This document shows positions 7,466 through 14,941 of a stretch of DNA of 55,718 nucleotides, piece after piece. A model generated the notes under the pieces. It had not been told where the DNA came from. It was given only the letters and a program-made list of their open reading frames with translations, and made no database searches. The DNA comes from an uncultured Rhodospirillaceae bacterium. Lineage in GTDB: Bacteria > Pseudomonadota > Alphaproteobacteria > CAAGCB01 > CAG-977. Numbering within the stretch: the stretch's first letter is position 1; every line of letters begins with the position of its first letter. The stretch spans positions 1 through 55,718 of the forward strand of contig URSF01000014.1 of the NCBI GenBank assembly GCA_900550445.1, given 5' to 3'. Made by a program: the position numbers and the translations under genes.

Positions 7466-8692
7466 ATGCTTTCATCTCCGTTTGACATTTTCGGTCTGCT
7501 GGACCGGCTGAAAGAAACGGCGGGGCCTTATTTGTCGGAATACGGCGGTATTCTGAGCACGGCCGCCGTTTTGTCTGTCGTCGTCGGAACGGGACTGAAG
7601 CTTTTTGCCGGAAAATCGGCTTCATCGGGGACAAACGTCGATGCCGCACCCGATCCCGGCGTAGATGCGGATTCGGCCGACGTCGGCGCCGGCAGGGCGG
7701 ACGAAGAAGAAAAATCCGCCGAAAAACAGCAGGAACGGCAAAAGGAAGAAGAGCTGCGCAAAACGCAGGAGCAGCTGAAAGAATTATTTGAGCTGTTTGA
7801 TGAAGGAAAAGAAAAGCCCGCGGAACTGCAAAAAACGCAGGAAGAAAAAGAGCTGGAAGAGCTGGGGCTGGAACGCAGGGATCTGGAAGATTTAAAAGAA
7901 CAGTACAAAGAGCTGGTGGTTGAAATCGCGGCGTTGATTGAAAAGGGGGTAAATCCGGTTCAGACGGCAAAAGCGCTGATTTCCCGGACAACCGAACAGA
8001 TCCCCGTTATTGAGCTGCAGCCGTTGATCGAAGCAATGTCCTGTTTTTTGAAAAGAAACGAAGAGCTGGAAAAAAATACGGCCGTCATCGGTATGGATCC
8101 TTTGTTTGAACAAAAGGCCGCCTTAAGTGCTTTAAAACGCGGGGATTACGAAACGGCTTTTGATTATCTGGAACGCCGTGCCGGCGAATCGCTGAACAAA
8201 GCGGATTCTTCGCACCGCAGCGACGTGCGCGGCCCGGCGTTGGAACAGGCGGCGGCGCTGTATCGCGCCATCGGTGTGCTGGCGCGCCCCGTTGATCCCG
8301 AAAAAAGTTTTGAAGCCTTGAAAAAATCAAAAGACTGCGATCACGAAAACGCTGTGACAGGCGCTTTGCTGGCGCGGGCCTATTATGAAAGCGGCAAAAC
8401 CAAAAAAGCCGAAAGTCTGTTTGAAAGCGTTGTTGCCGGTACGGAAGAAAACGATTATGCCGCTCAGTATGCCATGCAGATGATTCCGCAGATACGAACC
8501 GAACGCACAATGCTGCATGCCAAGCGTATCCGTGAAGAATATGAAAACCGGCTGGAGGAAACGGAAGGCCGTTGGCGGACAGCGCAGAACGTGCCCTTGT
8601 CTTTGTTGAAGCGGGCGGAAATCAGCCGCGCGAACAGCCGTTTTGTCGCGGACGAACTGCGCGAACGCGGCAATGAACGTGACGCTGTATAA
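7466..8692 (+). CDS. Membrane-anchored coiled-coil protein with TPR-like C-terminus
   Basis: A 408-residue protein not matched to a named family. An N-terminal hydrophobic segment (about 28-48) probably anchors it. An acidic Ala/Asp-rich stretch follows (55-80), then a highly charged coiled coil (about 82-155, Glu/Lys/Gln heptads such as EEELRKTQEQLKELFELF). The remainder is helical, with a Sel1/TPR-like part near 215-330 including ALLARAYYESGKTKKAESLF. The layout suggests a scaffold on the membrane. The ATG at 7466 follows a weak GGA-containing ribosome site. A terminator follows the stop. Confidence 0.65.
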   Translation: MLSSPFDIFGLLDRLKETAGPYLSEYGGILSTAAVLSVVVGTGLKLFAGKSASSGTNVDAAPDPGVDADSADVGAGRADEEEKSAEKQQERQKEEELRKTQEQLKELFELFDEGKEKPAELQKTQEEKELEELGLERRDLEDLKEQYKELVVEIAALIEKGVNPVQTAKALISRTTEQIPVIELQPLIEAMSCFLKRNEELEKNTAVIGMDPLFEQKAALSALKRGDYETAFDYLERRAGESLNKADSSHRSDVRGPALEQAAALYRAIGVLARPVDPEKSFEALKKSKDCDHENAVTGALLARAYYESGKTKKAESLFESVVAGTEENDYAAQYAMQMIPQIRTERTMLHAKRIREEYENRLEETEGRWRTAQNVPLSLLKRAEISRANSRFVADELRERGNERDAV

Positions 8693-8733
8693 TTAATTGG
8701 GCTTTGACGGTATTTTCGGTTATCCTGTATACG

Positions 8734-8801
8734 CCGTCCTGTGTTTGAAAGGGTATTTTTCTCTCCTCCGTAAACCCTTTTCGGGCAAAGGACGGTTTTT
8801 T
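8734..8801 (+). terminator. Nested intrinsic terminator
   Basis: CCGTCCT (8734-8740) pairs with AGGACGG (8789-8795), followed by T6. Inside it AAAGGGT (8748-8754) pairs with ACCCTTT (8774-8780). It ends transcription of the coiled-coil gene and touches the stop codon of the convergent LRAT-like gene. Confidence 0.75.
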
Positions 8802-9372
8802 ATTTGAAAATTACGGGGCGCCAGTTGAAAGTGGAAACCGGTTCGGGGGCCGGTTTTCTTAAAACAAACCGGTACAGCCTGATCCACCACGGCTTTTTTT
8901 GGCGCAATTCTTCCTGATGGGCAAAAATAACGTCTTCCAGCTGGGAAAAAGAAACGACGTCGTTTTCAAAATTCCCGGTAAGGCAGCCGGTCGTAAAACG
9001 GTGGCAGTTATTAAAAAAAACATTGTACGGCGTTTTCTGATTGACTTTTTTTCTGGCGCGTCTGGCCGCGGCGCCGGAGATTAAAACTTCATCCGTATTA
9101 CCGTAACAGGCCGCGTAAATCCGACTGGATTTCGGGTTTGTTCCCGGCGGAAAAAAACTGACCGGATCTTCTATTCTGATTTCGCTGTGCCGGTTCAGGC
9201 CGACAATCCGGCCGCGGCCGATGTAAATACCCGTATGTTCCAGCAAAAGCCCCAGATCACATTTTAAAATGCAGCCCTTCAAGGCGCGTACTTCGGGGGA
9301 CGGATATGTCTTTGCCCGCTTCTTTTTGAAATTTTTCCGCAGCATATGTAAAAAACGCCGGCGTTTGTTCAT
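8800..9372 (-). CDS. LRAT-like (NlpC/P60 superfamily) domain protein
   Basis: A 190-residue protein with a very basic N-terminus. It carries the two landmarks of the LRAT/HRASLS branch of permuted papain-like enzymes: a His in LLEHTGIYIG (His46) and a nucleophile Cys in FFNNCHRF (Cys123), matching the NCEHF-type motif. A further His (NRHSE, residue 62) could complete the site. Such enzymes are acyltransferases, phospholipases or amide hydrolases; the bacterial members are poorly known. No signal peptide is visible, though the basic, aromatic C-terminus (WWIRLYRFVLRK) may touch membranes. Single gene, convergent with 7466-8692. Confidence 0.7.
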   Translation of the reverse strand: MNKRRRFLHMLRKNFKKKRAKTYPSPEVRALKGCILKCDLGLLLEHTGIYIGRGRIVGLNRHSEIRIEDPVSFFPPGTNPKSSRIYAACYGNTDEVLISGAAARRARKKVNQKTPYNVFFNNCHRFTTGCLTGNFENDVVSFSQLEDVIFAHQEELRQKKPWWIRLYRFVLRKPAPEPVSTFNWRPVIFK

Positions 9373-9526
9373 TCCTGTATCCCAAAGTAATCAAGCAGGT
9401 CGTATTTTATCTGATTTTTCTTTTTTTTAAAGCCATTTTAAAAAAAAACTTTTTTCCTGGAAAAGTTATGTATTATATATACCCTTTAAACATGCGGCGG
9501 CCTTTTTCTCGGGGATAAAAGCAGAT

Positions 9527-10639
9527 ATGGAAAAATCACCTGTTCCTTTGCTGGAATTGAAAAGCGTTACGAAATTTTTCGGGGCAAATAAAGTTCTGGA
9601 CGATATTGACCTGAGTATTAATGACGGGGAATTTTTAACGCTTTTGGGGCCGTCCGGGTGCGGCAAAACGACTTTGCTGCGTCTGATTGCCGGTTTTGAA
9701 CGCCCGACAACGGGAAAGGTGGTTATGGGCGGCAAAGAAATTTCTCATCTGCCGGCGAACCGGCGCGCCGTTAATATGGTGTTCCAGCAGTATGCTTTGT
9801 TTCCGCATATGACCGTTTTCGACAATGTGGCTTTCGGGCTGAAAATGAAAGGTCTGCCGAAAGAAGAAATCGAAGTCGAAGTTTTCCGCGCGCTGGAAAA
9901 AGTCAAAATGAATATGTTTTATCTGCGTTATCCTTCCGAATTGTCCAGCGGGCAGCAGCAGCGCGTCGCCATTGCGCGGGCTTTTATCAATAATCCGAAA
10001 ATCCTGCTGCTGGACGAACCGTTGTCCGCTTTGGATTACAGGCTGCGTCAGGAAATGCAGATCGAATTAAAAGAATTGCAGCGCGATCTGGGTATGACGT
10101 TCGTTTACGTCACGCATGATCAGGAAGAGGCTCTGGCCATGTCCGACCGGGTCGCCGTTTTAAACGAAGGCATGATTGAACAGGTCGGCACGCCGATTCA
10201 GATCTATGAAGAACCCAAAAATATGTTTGTCGCCAAATTTGTCGGCGAAATTAATGTCTTTGACGGTATGGTGATCAAAGTCGGGGACGTTGATTTTGAA
10301 ACGATTGTCGAAGGCATGTTTTATCGTCTGCGCAAACCGTCCGCTTTTGATGTCGTGCGGGGATCAAAAATCAAAGTGTTGCTGCGGCCCGAAGATCTGG
10401 TTGTCAGCAAGGTGAACGATCCCGAAGCCGAAGCGCCCGACAACGCTTTGCGCGGCGTGATCAGCTTTTTGGTTTACAAAGGCCGCACGGTTGATCTGTG
10501 GATTCAAACGGCCGGCGGCAATATGGTCATGGCGACGCAATTTTTTAACGAAGACGATCCCGATATCATTTATGAAGTCAACGATGTCGTCAACGTCAGC
10601 TGGATTAAGGATTGGGAGGTCGTTCTGCCAGATGCTTAA
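9527..10639 (+). CDS. potA: Spermidine/putrescine-type ABC transporter ATP-binding protein
   Basis: A 370-residue ABC ATPase. Walker A GPSGCGKTT is at 41-49, the Q-loop in VFQQYALFPHMTV, the signature at 139-143, and Walker B ILLLDEP at 159-165, followed by SALDYRLR and the switch His in VTHDQEEA. A C-terminal TOBE-type regulatory domain covers about 240-370. The signature reads LSSGQ instead of LSGGQ; otherwise it matches PotA closely. It energises import of polyamines or a related cation. The stop overlaps the potB start by 8 bp. The ATG has GGGGA 11 nt upstream. Confidence 0.92.
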   Translation: MEKSPVPLLELKSVTKFFGANKVLDDIDLSINDGEFLTLLGPSGCGKTTLLRLIAGFERPTTGKVVMGGKEISHLPANRRAVNMVFQQYALFPHMTVFDNVAFGLKMKGLPKEEIEVEVFRALEKVKMNMFYLRYPSELSSGQQQRVAIARAFINNPKILLLDEPLSALDYRLRQEMQIELKELQRDLGMTFVYVTHDQEEALAMSDRVAVLNEGMIEQVGTPIQIYEEPKNMFVAKFVGEINVFDGMVIKVGDVDFETIVEGMFYRLRKPSAFDVVRGSKIKVLLRPEDLVVSKVNDPEAEAPDNALRGVISFLVYKGRTVDLWIQTAGGNMVMATQFFNEDDPDIIYEVNDVVNVSWIKDWEVVLPDA

Positions 10640-11495
10640 ATCCGCGGATAATTTCTGCCGTCAGGCGGTGCTGTATTTTATTTTTATCTGGTTCGGGCTG
10701 ATGGTGTTTGCGCCGAACCTGTTGGTTTTGCTGGCCAGTTTCCTGTCTAAAGACCCCGTCTGGTATCTGCGTTTGCCGCTGAATTTGCAAAATTATGCCG
10801 CTTTGTCCGATCCGCGGCTGATGACGGTGATTTTAAAATCGTTGAATCTGGCGTTTTGCACAACGCTGTTTTGCCTGCTGATCGCTTATCCGTTTACTTA
10901 TTTTATTGCCCGTTTTGCCAAGGAACGCCGCGCTTTGTTTTTAATGTTGATTATTGTGCCGTTCTGGACAAATTCGTTAATCCGCAACTATGCGCTGATC
11001 TCGATTTTAGGCGAAAACGGTATTTTAAATACTTTTTTGATGAAGTGGGGGATTATTTCTCAGCCGTTGGCGGTGTTATATACCAATTTGGCCGTGTTTA
11101 TCGGTATGGTGTATACGCTGCTGCCTTTTATGATTCTGCCGTTGTACGCGGTGTTGGAAAAGGTGGATCTCAGCTTGCTGGAAGCAGCCGAAGATCTGGG
11201 GGCGGGGCCGGCGGCGGCTTTTTTCCGGGTCGTCGTGCCGATCAGCTTGCCGGGAATCGCGGCCGGGTGCATTATGGTGTTTTTGCCGGCGCTGACTTTA
11301 TTTTATGTGTCTGACATTTTGGGCGGAACGGATTCCGCCGTTGTCGGCAGTGTGATCCGCGACCAGTTTATGGTGATCAAAGACTGGCCCGTCGGTGCGG
11401 CGATCAACATCGCTTTGACCGTTTTTATGTTGTTTTTACTGCGTATATACTATAAAAGCGGCAATTCCGTCGATCAGGAGCAGCCGATATGGTAA
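10632..11495 (+). CDS. potB: Spermidine/putrescine-type ABC transporter permease PotB
   Basis: A 287-residue inner-membrane permease with about six helices and the binding-protein-dependent transport signature (EAAEDLGAGPAAAFFRVVVP). I start it at ATG 10632 (MLKSADNF); the longer open frame from 10491 merely runs antiphase through potA. The start overlaps the potA stop and the end overlaps potC, so the three are translationally coupled. It forms a heterodimeric channel with PotC. The EAA loop contacts PotA. Confidence 0.9.
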   Translation: MLKSADNFCRQAVLYFIFIWFGLMVFAPNLLVLLASFLSKDPVWYLRLPLNLQNYAALSDPRLMTVILKSLNLAFCTTLFCLLIAYPFTYFIARFAKERRALFLMLIIVPFWTNSLIRNYALISILGENGILNTFLMKWGIISQPLAVLYTNLAVFIGMVYTLLPFMILPLYAVLEKVDLSLLEAAEDLGAGPAAAFFRVVVPISLPGIAAGCIMVFLPALTLFYVSDILGGTDSAVVGSVIRDQFMVIKDWPVGAAINIALTVFMLFLLRIYYKSGNSVDQEQPIW

Positions 11496-12259
11496 AGCGG
11501 ATTTTAAAATATTTATATATTGCCGCGGTTTATCTGGTGTTGTATGTGCCTTTGCTGGTTACGATTGTTTTTTCGTTTAATAATTCGGTTTCGGCCGACG
11601 CCTGGCATGGTTTCACATTGAAATGGTATGAAAGCCTTCTGGCTGACAAGAGTCTGATTAATTCGGCTTTTCGTTCTTTGTTTTTAGCCGCGGCGGCCGC
11701 GACTTCGTCAACGGTTGTCGGCACGATTATCGCAATCGCTTTGCACCGGTATCGCTTTATCGGACAGAAAGTCGTTTACGGATCGCTGTCCGTTATTATG
11801 TTGTCGCCAGAAATCATTCAGGGGATTTCTCTGGTTATGATTTTTGTCATTTTGGGGGTTCCGCTGGGCTTTACGACGTTATTGCTGTCGCATACGGTGT
11901 TTTGTTTTCCGTTTGTCACCATTACGGTTTTGGCGCGGTTAAAAGGCGTTAACCGCAATTTGGCGGAATCCGGCGCCGATTTGGGCGCTTCAGACGTTGA
12001 TATCGTCCGTTTTATTTTGATACCTTTGATTTTGCCGGCCGTTTTTGCCGGCTGGCTGATGAGCTTTACTTTGTCGATTGATGATGTGATCATCAGTTTC
12101 TTTGTCAGCGGCAAAGAATATGAAATTCTGCCGATGAAGATTTATTCCATGGTCCGGACGGGAATTCAGCCCGATGTGAATGCGTTATGCGCCGCGTTGT
12201 TTTTCGCAACGTTTTTTGTTGTGATGATCTCCTATCGTCTGGTGCGTGCGAAAAGGTAA
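11489..12259 (+). CDS. potC: Spermidine/putrescine-type ABC transporter permease PotC
   Basis: A 256-residue permease with six predicted helices and the EAA-type loop ESGADLGASDVDIVRFILIP. The N-terminus (YIAAVYLVLYVPLLVTIVFSFN) and the pattern FTLSIDDVIISFFVSG are typical of PotC. It overlaps potB by 7 bp. No periplasmic binding protein (potD) follows, although it is the usual fourth gene; it may be elsewhere in the genome. A structured non-coding stretch follows. Confidence 0.9.
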   Translation: MVKRILKYLYIAAVYLVLYVPLLVTIVFSFNNSVSADAWHGFTLKWYESLLADKSLINSAFRSLFLAAAAATSSTVVGTIIAIALHRYRFIGQKVVYGSLSVIMLSPEIIQGISLVMIFVILGVPLGFTTLLLSHTVFCFPFVTITVLARLKGVNRNLAESGADLGASDVDIVRFILIPLILPAVFAGWLMSFTLSIDDVIISFFVSGKEYEILPMKIYSMVRTGIQPDVNALCAALFFATFFVVMISYRLVRAKR

Positions 12260-12270
12260 AGGCTGGAGCT

Positions 12271-12485
12271 GTCTGTTTTTTTGCTTAGCCAATTGCGCCT
12301 AAGGTTCGCTGCGGTCGCGTATTACGCTCCCTGGCTCTCCAAGGCTCATTGAGCTTGCAGAAATGCTAAGCAAAAACAGAGAATCTGTTTTTGTCTGCAA
12401 ATTCAATGAACCTTAAAGAGCGAGGATAAAATCCGAGCGATTTTTAAGTGGAATTGACGACAAGCATTTGTCGTTTTTGCTTAGC
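12271..12485. other. Structured intergenic element with GCTTAGC inverted repeats
   Basis: The space between potC and the PhoU-like gene (about 320 bp) has no reading frame of note but several strong self-complementary parts. GCTAAGCAAAAAC (12365-12377) is a perfect inverse of 12473-12485 and nearly so of 12275-12289. AAAAACAGA-GAA-TCTGTTTTT (12372-12392) is a hairpin. 12341-12360 pairs with 12395-12414 (17 of 20). A second hairpin, ACGACAA-N4-TTGTCGT, ends in T5 (12457-12478). It could be a small RNA, a tandem terminator or the remains of a small mobile repeat. I do not recognise it. Confidence 0.5.
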
Positions 12486-12581
12486 GCTTTACAATATATT
12501 TACCTGTTGCTAGGATAATCGGATAATCAAAGGATTATGGTCGCCGTATGCGGGCACTTTATTTATGAAATGGGGAAAAAA

Positions 12582-13244
12582 ATGAATTTATCCAAAGGCT
12601 TTGCAATGTTTTCGGGCAGTCGTGCCCTGGAAAATAAAATTGATGAATTTCTAGATCGTATTTCCGAAGCCGGATTGATTTACAGAAAGGCTATTCATGT
12701 GTTTCTGGAACATGGTGTGACGGAAGATTTTGTAACCCATGCCGAACAAATCGGGCATATTGAAAGCCGGGCCGACGAATTGCGCCGCGAAATCGAAACC
12801 GGATTGTATGAACAAAATCTGATCCCTGATCTGCGCGCCGACGTCTTAAGTCTGGTTGAAGATCTGGACGCTATTTTAAACGCTTATGACGCCAGCGGAT
12901 ACCGTTTCACGATTGAACAGCCCGTTTTCCCCGCAACGCTGCACCCTGACGTGTTGGCTATTGTGGAATCCGTCACGAATTCGGTTGAACAAATCACGAT
13001 CGCCGCCCGTACTTTCTTCCGCGATTTTAATTCCTGCCGCGATTATATCCACAAAGTGCGTTTTTATGAAAGTGAAGCAGACCGCATCAGTACAAAAATT
13101 AAACGCGCCGTTTATTCTTCGGATCTGCCTTTGGCCAATAAAATGCATGTGTCCAGCTTTGTTGAAATGATCGACAATCTGGCTGATATGGCAGAAGATA
13201 TTACGGATAAACTGGCAATTTACGTCATTAAACGCGATAACTGA
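12582..13244 (+). CDS. PhoU-like DUF47 protein, Pit accessory
   Basis: A 220-residue all-helical protein of the DUF47/TIGR00153 family, which resembles PhoU and is usually encoded beside Pit-type phosphate transporters. ALENKIDEFLDRISEAGLIY and the paired acidic helices (HIESRADELRREIE, YESEADRISTKIKRAVY) match the family's metal-binding E-x3-D pattern. I start at ATG 12582 (GGGG 8 nt upstream) rather than the longer frame. It probably modulates the transporters downstream. Two overlapping alternative hairpins lie between it and pit. Confidence 0.85.
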   Translation: MNLSKGFAMFSGSRALENKIDEFLDRISEAGLIYRKAIHVFLEHGVTEDFVTHAEQIGHIESRADELRREIETGLYEQNLIPDLRADVLSLVEDLDAILNAYDASGYRFTIEQPVFPATLHPDVLAIVESVTNSVEQITIAARTFFRDFNSCRDYIHKVRFYESEADRISTKIKRAVYSSDLPLANKMHVSSFVEMIDNLADMAEDITDKLAIYVIKRDN

Positions 13245-13250
13245 CCATAT

Positions 13251-13294
13251 GGGCAAAGTGCAGAAACGCTTTGCCCGGTAAAAAGCGTTTTTTT
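13251..13294 (+). terminator. Terminator with overlapping alternative hairpin
   Basis: Terminator stem AAACGCTTT (13264-13272) pairs with AAAGCGTTT (13282-13290) and is followed by T4. The upstream GGGCAAAG (13251-13258) can instead pair with CTTTGCCC (13269-13276), using part of the same sequence. The two hairpins cannot form together, so the region can be read as an attenuator between the DUF47 gene and the pit pair. Confidence 0.6.
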
Positions 13295-13450
13295 GAAAAA
13301 CAATCAAATTACCGCATTACCTGTCAGGCGTTTTCATTATGTATTTTTCCCCAGTTAAAAAAATTGGGGGCAGATGTTGGAAAGAATCTTAAAAATAAGG
13401 AAAAAGAACCAAGTGAAACGCCGTATTTATAAATCAGAAAAGGTATCGAC

Positions 13451-14941
13451 ATGGGAATGACGGGGTTATTTTTTCTTTCCAGCGGGTTGTTCCTGGGGTG
13501 GTCTCTGGGGGCAAATGACGCTTCAAATGTTTATGGGACAGCCGTTGCTTCCCGAATGGTTAAATTTAAAACGGCGGCTTTGCTGTGCAGTATTTTTTTA
13601 ATGCTGGGAGCGTTGATCGACGGAGTTGGAACGGCGCATACGCTTGGCTCTTTAGGCTCTGTTAACGCTATCGGAGGAGCGTTTGTAACATCTTTTGCCG
13701 CAGCCTTTACTGTATTTTTAATGACGAAATACGGTCTGCCTGTTTCAGTGTCGCAGGCAGTTGTCGGGGCGATTATCGGGTGGAACTGGTTTACGGATTC
13801 CATAACGGACGTTTCTTCTGTTGTAAAAATTGCCAGTACATGGATTGCCTGTCCGATTTTAGGCGGAATTTTCGGCGCTCTTGTTTTCGCCGTGTTCAAA
13901 CAGATTTCAAAACGCGTCAGTTTAAGCCTGTTACAAAGAGACGCCTTGACCCGTTTTGCTATGATTGTAACCGGAGCTTTCGGATCTTATGCGCTGGGGG
14001 CAAACAACATGGCCAATGTTGTCGGTGTATTTATTCCGGTTGTCCCGTTTACGGAATTTTCTTTTTTCGGCCTTGAAATTTCTCCGGTTCATCAGCTGTT
14101 TTTTGTGGGAGCTGTCGCCGTTGCTGTAGGAGTTTACACGTATTCATATAAAGTAATGATGACTGTCGGAAAAGGATTACTGCCTTTATCGCCGTTTGCC
14201 GCCTGGGTCGTTGTGTTATCGCAATCAGTGGTTTTGTTTATCTTTGCGTCCGAAGGCTTGGAATATTTTCTGGCATCGCACGGGTTGCCGACGATTCCTT
14301 TGGTACCCGTTTCATCAACGCAGGCGGTCGTCGGCGCTGTAATCGGTATCGGTATTTACAAAGGGGCTGCCAGAAATATTGACTGGACTGTTTTTATCCG
14401 CATTATGTGCGGGTGGATCATTACGCCGGTTATTACGGCTTTGGTATGTTTTATTTCTTTGTATGTTATGAAAAATCTGTTTGACCAACCGGTCTATACG
14501 CCAAAAGCATATGTGATTTCAGATGGTGTCTTAACGGAATTTGAAGAACATGGCATTCTTGCGCCCTCTTTGAAAGAGTTGATCGGAAAATCATATTCTT
14601 CGGGCAAAGAAATTGTTTCTGCCGTTGAAGACCATATTGATCTGACCAATAAACAGGAATTGATTGTTCTTAAGTATGCTGAAGTTGTGAAAATTAAAAT
14701 TGATCCGGCAAAAATAGTGCATTTGTCCGACAAGATTTTTTCCGAACAGGAAAAGACGGATTTGTCGGCATTGGCAAACGAAGTGTTTCATTATCGTTGG
14801 GAATTGGAAAATGCTTTGGTGCAGCAAAACAAAGCATGGCAAAAAAAACCGGATACAGTCTTGAATAAAAAAATAAACAATGAAATTATGCAACAATATA
14901 AAATGATAGAAGGTGTTTTTAAATGGGAAGCTCAGGGATAG
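13451..14941 (+). CDS. Pit-family phosphate transporter, first tandem copy
   Basis: A 496-residue membrane protein of the inorganic phosphate transporter (PiT) family, probably cation-coupled phosphate uptake. The duplicated PiT signatures are present: GANDASNVYGTAVASR near residue 20 and GANNMANVVGVF in the second half, with PVSVSQAVVGAIIGW and PVSSTQAVVGAVIG. About ten helices fill residues 1-345; the last 150 residues form a soluble helical domain not seen in ordinary Pit proteins. It shares over half its residues with the next gene, whose start overlaps it by 19 bp, so the pair is a tandem duplication in one operon. Confidence 0.9.
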   Translation: MGMTGLFFLSSGLFLGWSLGANDASNVYGTAVASRMVKFKTAALLCSIFLMLGALIDGVGTAHTLGSLGSVNAIGGAFVTSFAAAFTVFLMTKYGLPVSVSQAVVGAIIGWNWFTDSITDVSSVVKIASTWIACPILGGIFGALVFAVFKQISKRVSLSLLQRDALTRFAMIVTGAFGSYALGANNMANVVGVFIPVVPFTEFSFFGLEISPVHQLFFVGAVAVAVGVYTYSYKVMMTVGKGLLPLSPFAAWVVVLSQSVVLFIFASEGLEYFLASHGLPTIPLVPVSSTQAVVGAVIGIGIYKGAARNIDWTVFIRIMCGWIITPVITALVCFISLYVMKNLFDQPVYTPKAYVISDGVLTEFEEHGILAPSLKELIGKSYSSGKEIVSAVEDHIDLTNKQELIVLKYAEVVKIKIDPAKIVHLSDKIFSEQEKTDLSALANEVFHYRWELENALVQQNKAWQKKPDTVLNKKINNEIMQQYKMIEGVFKWEAQG

